NCBI GenBank assembly: GCA_024291935.2
Contig: CM044314.1
Location: 21,240,001 to 21,304,000 of the forward strand
Reading direction: 5' to 3'
Origin: Okapia johnstoni
Lineage: Eukaryota > Chordata > Mammalia > Artiodactyla > Giraffidae
Length of the DNA stretch: 64,000 bases
A program made the position numbers and the translations under genes. Positions within the stretch are counted from its first letter, which is position 1. Each line of letters starts with the position of its first letter. The notes beneath the pieces are model-generated. The model was not told where the DNA came from, made no database searches, and saw only the letters and a program-made list of their open reading frames with translations. Shown here piece by piece: positions 58,616 through 64,000 of the stretch.

Positions 58616-60165
58616 TAACTTGACCTAATGTCCATCTACAAAACACTATGTTCAAAAGTAGGAGAACACACAATCTTTTCAAATGTCTGTAGATAATTTG
58701 CAACCTACTGGGTCATAATAGTCTCAAATTTAAAATAAATCGAAGAACATTCTGTCACTATAGTGCAATTAAATAAAAAATTAACAACAAAAATATATCT
58801 TTAATTCCCAAATATGTGGAAACTAACCAACATACTTTTATATAACCTGTGGATCAGGAATAAATCAAAGCGGAAATTAGAAAATATTTTGAGGTGAATT
58901 AAAATGAAACTAAGCTATCTTAAGATTTATAGTATGAAGTAAAACAGTGCTAAATCTGTATTAGATACAAGATCTCATCAAAGATCTAAGTTTCTACTTT
59001 AAGGAAGTAGGAAAAGAAGGACAAATTAAGGTGAAGAAAGAAGTGAGGAAGAACAGAAATCAATGATATAGAAAACAAGAACAATAGAGAAAAATCAAAT
59101 TCAGCTGGTTTTTAGAGAATATCAATAAAATTGATAATTTAATAGCCTGACCAATCAGGATAAAAAGAGAAAGATAAAATCAAGAACAACAGAAATTAAA
59201 GAGTCTATCACTAAGATCCTACAGACACTAAGAAAATTTTAGCAATATTATGAGCAACTTTATGCCAATAAATTCAATGATTCAGATGAAACAGACAAAT
59301 TCTCTGAAACAAAAACTAATAAAATTCATCCAATAAGAAGCAGATAACTTTAATAATCCTATCACTATTAAAGAAATAGAATCTGTAGTTAAAAACCTTT
59401 CTCTCTCACACACACATACAAATCCATTGAAGCCAGCACGGCTCCATTTGTGAGTTCTTCCAAACATTTCAGGAAGAATGTCAGTTCCACACAGACTCTT
59501 CTGAAGAAAGGAGGAAGATTTCCTGACCCAGTCTATGCGTAGGGCATTACACTCATATCTAAACTAGACAAAAATATTACAAGATAACTACAAACATTCC
59601 TCATAAACATGAAGATTAAAAAGTTAGCAAAGAGAAGACAACGAGAAAGAATAATACCTATGGAACACAGGTGAGTTAATTTTTTTTTTAAATGTAATTC
59701 AGTACATCACCAGAATTGAAAAGGAGCCATATGGTCATCTCAGTTGATGCTGAAAAAGCATATAATAAAACCCCAAATCCATTTATTTTACTTTTAAAAT
59801 GCGGAAACATAACCAAAAAAGCATTTACAAGAAGTTTTACAGATTGCATTATGCTTAATGGTAAAAGTTGGGATTCTTTCTCCCTGAGATCAGTATCTAG
59901 GCAAAGGTATTTTCTGTCACCATTTTTATTTATCATTGTACTAAAGATTCTAGTCAGTAAGGTAAGGCAAAAACAAAAAAGTACTAAAACCATACAGACT
60001 GAAAATGAAGAAATATAGCTGTGTCTATAAGCATCTGACATGATTGTCTATACAGAAGATTCCAAGGAATATAAAAAACACTAGTGAGTTTAGCAACCTA
60101 GAGAGTTCAGCACAATTGCAGGTTAAACGTTCAACATAAGAATTTAACCATATTTCTGTATAGTT
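58616..60165 (+). mobile_element. Old L1 copy B
   Basis: ORF2 sequence restarts at the endonuclease end ('gacctaatgtccatctacaa') and runs to the RT region. A 100-codon frame at 59716-60018 holds a DAEKAYNK-like version of RT motif A and the SPFLFIIVL segment. It is broken elsewhere. Content overlaps copy A, so it is a separate insertion. Confidence 0.82.
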
Positions 60166-60171
60166 GCTGTG

Positions 60172-60803
60172 TTGTTCAGTCACTAAGTCATGTCTGACTC
60201 TTTGCGACTCTAAGGAACTATAGCATTCCAGGCTCCTCTGTCCTCCACCATCTCTCAGAGTTTGCTCAAATTCATGTCCGTTGAGTCAGTGATGCTATCT
60301 CACCATCTCATTCTCTGTCAGCCCCTTCTTTTGCCTTCAATCTTTCCCAGCAGCAGGGTCTTTTCCAATGAGTCAGCTCTTGCCATCAGGTGACCAAAGT
60401 TTTGGAACTTCAGCTTCAGCATTAGTCCTTCCAATGACTATTCAGGGTTGATTTCCTTTAAGATTGACTGGTTTGATCTCTTTGCAGTCCAAGGGACTCT
60501 CAAGAGTCTTCTCCAACACCACAATTTGAAAGCATCAGTTCTTCAGCATTCAGTCTTTTTATGATCCAACTCTCACATCCTCAAATGACTAATAGAAAAA
60601 CCATAGCTTTGACTAGACAGACCTTTGTTGGCAAAGTGATGTCTCTGCTTTTTAATGTGCTATCTAAGTTTGTCAGAGTTTTCCTTTCAAGGAGCAAGCA
60701 TCTTTTAATTTCATGGATGTAGTCACTATCCGCAGTGATTTTAGAGCCCAAGAAAAGAAAATCTGTTACAACTTCCATTTTTTACCCTTCTAGTTGCCTA
60801 CAT
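60172..60803 (-). mobile_element. BovB LINE 3' part, ending at the LTR
   Basis: About 630 bp of reverse BovB, more diverged than the copies at 6468 and 28407. A 65-codon remnant (60581-60778) matches the BovB region after the YADD motif. The match ends near the LTR edge and does not resume beyond it. Confidence 0.88.
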
Positions 60804-61951
60804 TGCCGGAGTCCAGCCCCAGCAGGTCAGGGTTCCCTCAGGATGGACGGCGTCGGCGATACGAATGAGAAGACATAGCGAGTCTCGGTGTTTCCAAGTG
60901 TCTTCTGACTTTATTGTTTTTAAGACAGCTTTTATATTTTCAGTGGTACATAGAAACAAATGTAAAGTATAGAGTCATGCCAGATCAGCTCGATGGATCA
61001 GCAGTTTTTGATCCATATCGGAACCAGAACACTGTTTGTGTTTCTAAGTTATAAAAGGTTTAAAATTGTTTACATCATCTTCTGGCCCAGAGGCCTGCTA
61101 ACATCTTGTGACTCTTTTATTGATAAGGGTTGATCAGCCAGGACACTTTTGTATCAGGCACAGCAGGAAAGAATTCATTAATAGAAAGTTTCAAGGTAAA
61201 ACCTGTTTTTCAGTAATTTACTCTATGCCTTGAGCTTAACAGAAAAGAATGTGGTTCCATAAAGTCATAGTACAGCAAGCTGAAACAATGTAGCACAAAG
61301 GTCAGTTCTTAGCAAAATCACCAGCTGAATTAACAATTGTCTTATTATTTGTATTAAAGCTAAACTTTTATTTATACAAATCTCTAACTATTATGCTTTC
61401 ATTATATAGGCTAAATAGTTAAGAGTAAAAACATAGTGAGTGACTATAGATTAAGTAACAATTTCACAAAGCAATATTTTTTGTATTTCCTAACAAGCCT
61501 TCTTTCCTGCGAAGGGTTTTGTGCCCATAGGGGCTTTCTGTGCGGAGGCTCTCAATGCGGTTTTATTACTAGGGAGCAGTTATGTACATTAGCTCCAAAG
61601 GCACAGGTACATTTATTAAACAAACCAATATGTTAGCAAAAGGAATTTAGATCAGCATACACGATATCCCACATAATTTTATTTAGGGTGCTACCACTCA
61701 GGGGCCTTGTTGATTTGAGATTTCAGATTGATCTATTTTAGAAGAGAATCAGGAAAAGCCTTTTGCCTAAGTCACAGAAAATAAGAAGAGGTTTATTGTA
61801 GCAAACATCAGAAAGACAGATCTCATCTTTAAGGTGAGCGCTGGGGCAGCCTTCCGAGAATCCCTGAGGGCTGAGAAGCCGTGCTCAATCAGCCCTTTAC
61901 CTCATGACTCTGTCATGGGTGGAATCTCGTGAGCTGGCTCCCGGCTCTACA
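60804..61951 (-). mobile_element. Solo endogenous retrovirus LTR, bovine type
   Basis: About 1148 bp with TG...CA ends (on the plus strand 'tgccggagtccagcc' and 'ctcccggctctaca'). Read on the minus strand it starts tgtagagccgggagcc and has an AATAAA signal at 60910-60915, about 107 bp from its end. It resembles bovine ERV LTRs (BTLTR1-like, probably class II). No internal viral genes are present. The adjacent hexamers ctacat and ttaaat do not match. Confidence 0.75.
60910..60915 (-). promoter_or_regulatory. LTR polyadenylation signal (AATAAA)
   Basis: On the minus strand, AATAAA followed by GT-rich sequence, placed as expected in the R region of the LTR. Confidence 0.5.
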
Positions 61952-62071
61952 TTAAATTTAAGAATTTGTTGTTGTTTAGTGACTTCATTGCACAGCAGAA
62001 ACTAAGACAACACTGTATGCAATTTTTTATTTTTTAGCCTTTGAAGGTGGTGGATTACATTTATTTATTTT
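61952..62071 (+). mobile_element. L1/BovA scraps, tentative
   Basis: 'ttgttgttgtttagtgactt' resembles a reverse BovA end, and 'gcacagcagaaactaagaca' an L1 3' UTR. Short and uncertain. Confidence 0.4.
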
Positions 62072-62805
62072 CCAGTGTGAAAGCAGTCTTGCATAAGTCC
62101 TTCTTGGTCATGGAATAAAATTCTTTCTATACATTGTTGCATTTTATTTGCTAATATTTTATTGACTTTTGTATCTATGTTCAAGTAAGATATAGGTGAA
62201 ATATCAGCCTATATTTTTTCTTTCTTGCAATGTGTTCATCTGATTTTGGTATTAGAGTAGTGCTGGCCAAATAGAAGGGGTGAGGATGTTTTCCCTCTGC
62301 TTCTGTTTTCTAGAAGAGATTGTAAAGAAATGGTATAACTTTTTTCCTTAAATCTCTGGTAGGATTCAACATTGAACCCATTTGGGGCTGGTGCTTTCTC
62401 TTTGAGAGGTTATTGACTATTGATTCATTCTCTTTAATTGATGCAAGTCCATTCAAATGATCTACTTCTCTTCCTGTGAGCTTTTGTTTTTCAAGAAATT
62501 GATCCATTTCATCCAAGTTATCAAATTTATAGTTATATAGCTGTTCATTGTATCCCTTCATTAAGTTTTTAATGTACATGGGATCTTTAGTGATGATCCC
62601 TCTTTAATTTTTGATAATGATAACATACCCTTTATCTTTTTTTCACTTGATTATCCTGGTGAGAGCTTTATCAAGTTTATTGATTTTTAAAAAGAATCAG
62701 GGTTTTCTTCATTGATTTTTCTCTGTCTTTTTTAACGGTCAGTTTCCTTGACTTCTGCTCTAATATTTATATCTTCCTTTTTCCTTGCTTTTGACTTGTA
62801 AGTGC
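62072..62805 (-). mobile_element. Old L1 fragment, reverse
   Basis: A minus-strand frame at 62310-62579 (89 codons) carries NLDEMDQFLEKQKL and IKENESIVNNL, the L1 ORF2 linker before the RT domain. Both sides are out of frame. Confidence 0.85.
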
Positions 62806-63083
62806 AGCAACACAACACATTTCTAAATAATCCGTGGATCAAAGAGTAAATCTCAAAGGAAAGTTTTGAAAATATAGAACCAAATGATGAATGAAAATGA
62901 AAATATAGCATATAAAACCTATGTAGAATGTGCCTTAACTACTGAGAGGAAAATTTACAGCCATAAACACTTACATTAGAAATGAGGAAAGATTTCAAAA
63001 CAATAATCTAAGTTTCTACTTCAAGAACCTGAGAAACAAAAAGGGGAAAAAAGCAGGCAGAAGGAAGGAAACAATACAGTTAC

Positions 63084-63362
63084 TCTATGCGAGAGGGCGA
63101 GGGCGGGAGGATATGGGAGAATGGCACTGAAACATGTAAATTATCATATGTGAAACGACTTGCCAGTCCAGGTTCGATGCATGACACAGGGTGCTCGGGG
63201 TTGGTGCACCAGGGTGACTCAGAGGGATGGCATGGGGAGGGAGGTGGGAGGGGGGTTCTGGAAGGGGAACGCATATACACCCATGGTGGATTCATGTCAA
63301 TGTATGGCAAAACTAATACAATATTGTAAAGTAAAAAATAGATAAATAAATAAATTTAAAAA
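63084..63362 (+). mobile_element. L1-BT 3' end nested in older L1
   Basis: 'gaatggcactgaaacatgta', 'ccagtccaggttcgatgcat', 'gggagggaggtgggaggggg' and 'catgtcaatgtatggcaaaa', then an A/T-rich tail 'gataaataaataaatttaaa'. Close to the L1-BT consensus as remembered. Confidence 0.92.
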
Positions 63363-63677
63363 ACAACAGCAACAAAAGAAAATAGGAAAACAAAGCAAAA
63401 TCAATGAAACAAAAACTAGTTCCTTAAGAAATCAATAAAATTGATAAACCACTAGTAAGATTAACAAAATAAAAAGAAGACACAAATCATCAATGTCAGG
63501 AATGAAATATGGTATGTCACTACAGATTCTGCAGTCATTAAAAGAATCATAAAGGAGTACGGTGAATAAGCTTACCCTTATAAGTTTAGTAACTTAAATG
63601 AACCAATTCCTCAAAAACCTCAGTTACCAAAACTCAACCAAGATGAAACAGATAATCTGAATAGTCTTATAAACATT

Positions 63678-63827
63678 CAGTTCAGTTCAGTCGCTCGTTC
63701 GTGTCTGACTCTTTGAGACCCCTGGACTGCCGCACGCCAGGCTTCCCTGTCCATCACCAACTCCCAGAGCCTGCTCAAACTCATGTCCCTAGAGTCAGTG
63801 ATGCCATCCAACCATCTCATCCTCTGT
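63678..63827 (-). mobile_element. 150 bp BovB tail insertion
   Basis: 'cagttcagttcagtcgctcg' to 'catctcatcctctgt'. At most a 4 bp 'catt' duplication (63674-63677 and 63828-63831). Inserted in L1 about 8 bp from the site used at 56931. Confidence 0.9.
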
Positions 63828-64000
63828 CATTAAGAAATTGAATTTGTGATTAAAACTCTCCTGAAAATAAAATTGCCCATGTAACAGCAGTTTTTCTGCA
63901 AAGGGTCTTAGATACCAATGCTATCTTTTTCCGTATAAGTTAAGGAAATGGGACTTTCAGTTTACCAGATTTAGCACTGATGAGTGAATTTCATCCACAA

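Larger units (their letters stand above)
62806..64000 (+). mobile_element. Old L1 fragment, forward, with nested insertions
   Basis: ORF2 DNA from 'cacatttctaaataatccg' through 'aatctaagtttctacttcaa', resuming after 63363 to at least 63890. Head-to-head with 62072-62805, but the two overlap in L1 content, so they are separate copies. It may run past the window end. Confidence 0.8.

Noticed and set aside
62072..63084. Head-to-head L1 halves as one twin-primed L1
   Set aside because: The two parts cover overlapping L1 ORF2 regions with different sequences, so they are separate insertions.

Overview
This is a 64 kb piece of nuclear DNA from a ruminant (Pecora, probably a bovid). The evidence is the repeat content. 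Many copies of the tRNA-headed Bov-tA/BovA SINE are scattered over both strands. There are RTE-clade BovB LINEs, L1 3' ends of the bovine (L1-BT) type, CHR-type artiodactyl SINEs and a solo endogenous-retrovirus LTR of bovine style. Beneath these lie old mammal-wide repeats (L2, MIR, MER20, MaLR LTRs, L1M). Family names are from memory of consensus sequences, not from a database search. I recognise no host protein-coding exon, no functional RNA gene and no CpG island. The open frames present are LINE remains, frames crossing SINEs, low-complexity frames, or frames no longer than chance allows. The window is best read as intergenic or intronic.

Layout. 1-8 kb: an old L1 with a SINE, a diverged 165 bp direct repeat, a (GAT)n tract, L1 3' ends, and a MaLR LTR split by a BovB with clear target-site duplications. 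8.3-9 kb: an AT-rich 38 bp tandem array inside inverted arms, then SINE and L1 pieces. 9-25 kb: mostly L2/MIR-grade sequence, two copies (11.3 and 23.1 kb, inverted) of one ~455 bp unnamed repeat, a MER20, a BovB, SINEs, and a striking 33 bp-stem hairpin at 21.15 kb. 25-37 kb: MaLR LTRs, SINEs, a near-identical 291 bp direct duplication (29.05 and 30.28 kb), a CHR SINE, and a BovB with a 5' inversion (36.65-37.58 kb). 37.6-52 kb: the most repeat-poor part, with G-rich, CCAAT-bearing and TAATTA-bearing unique stretches that are the best places to look for regulatory DNA. 52-64 kb: a nested stack of L1 copies carrying SINEs, two BovB tails at almost the same L1 position, a 204 bp foreign insert with a 23 bp target duplication, and a 1.15 kb solo LTR.

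No genes cooperate here. What the window records is retrotransposition: BovB and L1 machinery inserting themselves and, in trans, the SINEs. Nesting gives relative ages: L2/MIR/MER20/MaLR/L1M oldest, then the L1s of 55-64 kb, then BovB, Bov-tA and L1-BT, and finally the 291 bp duplication, whose copies differ at one base.
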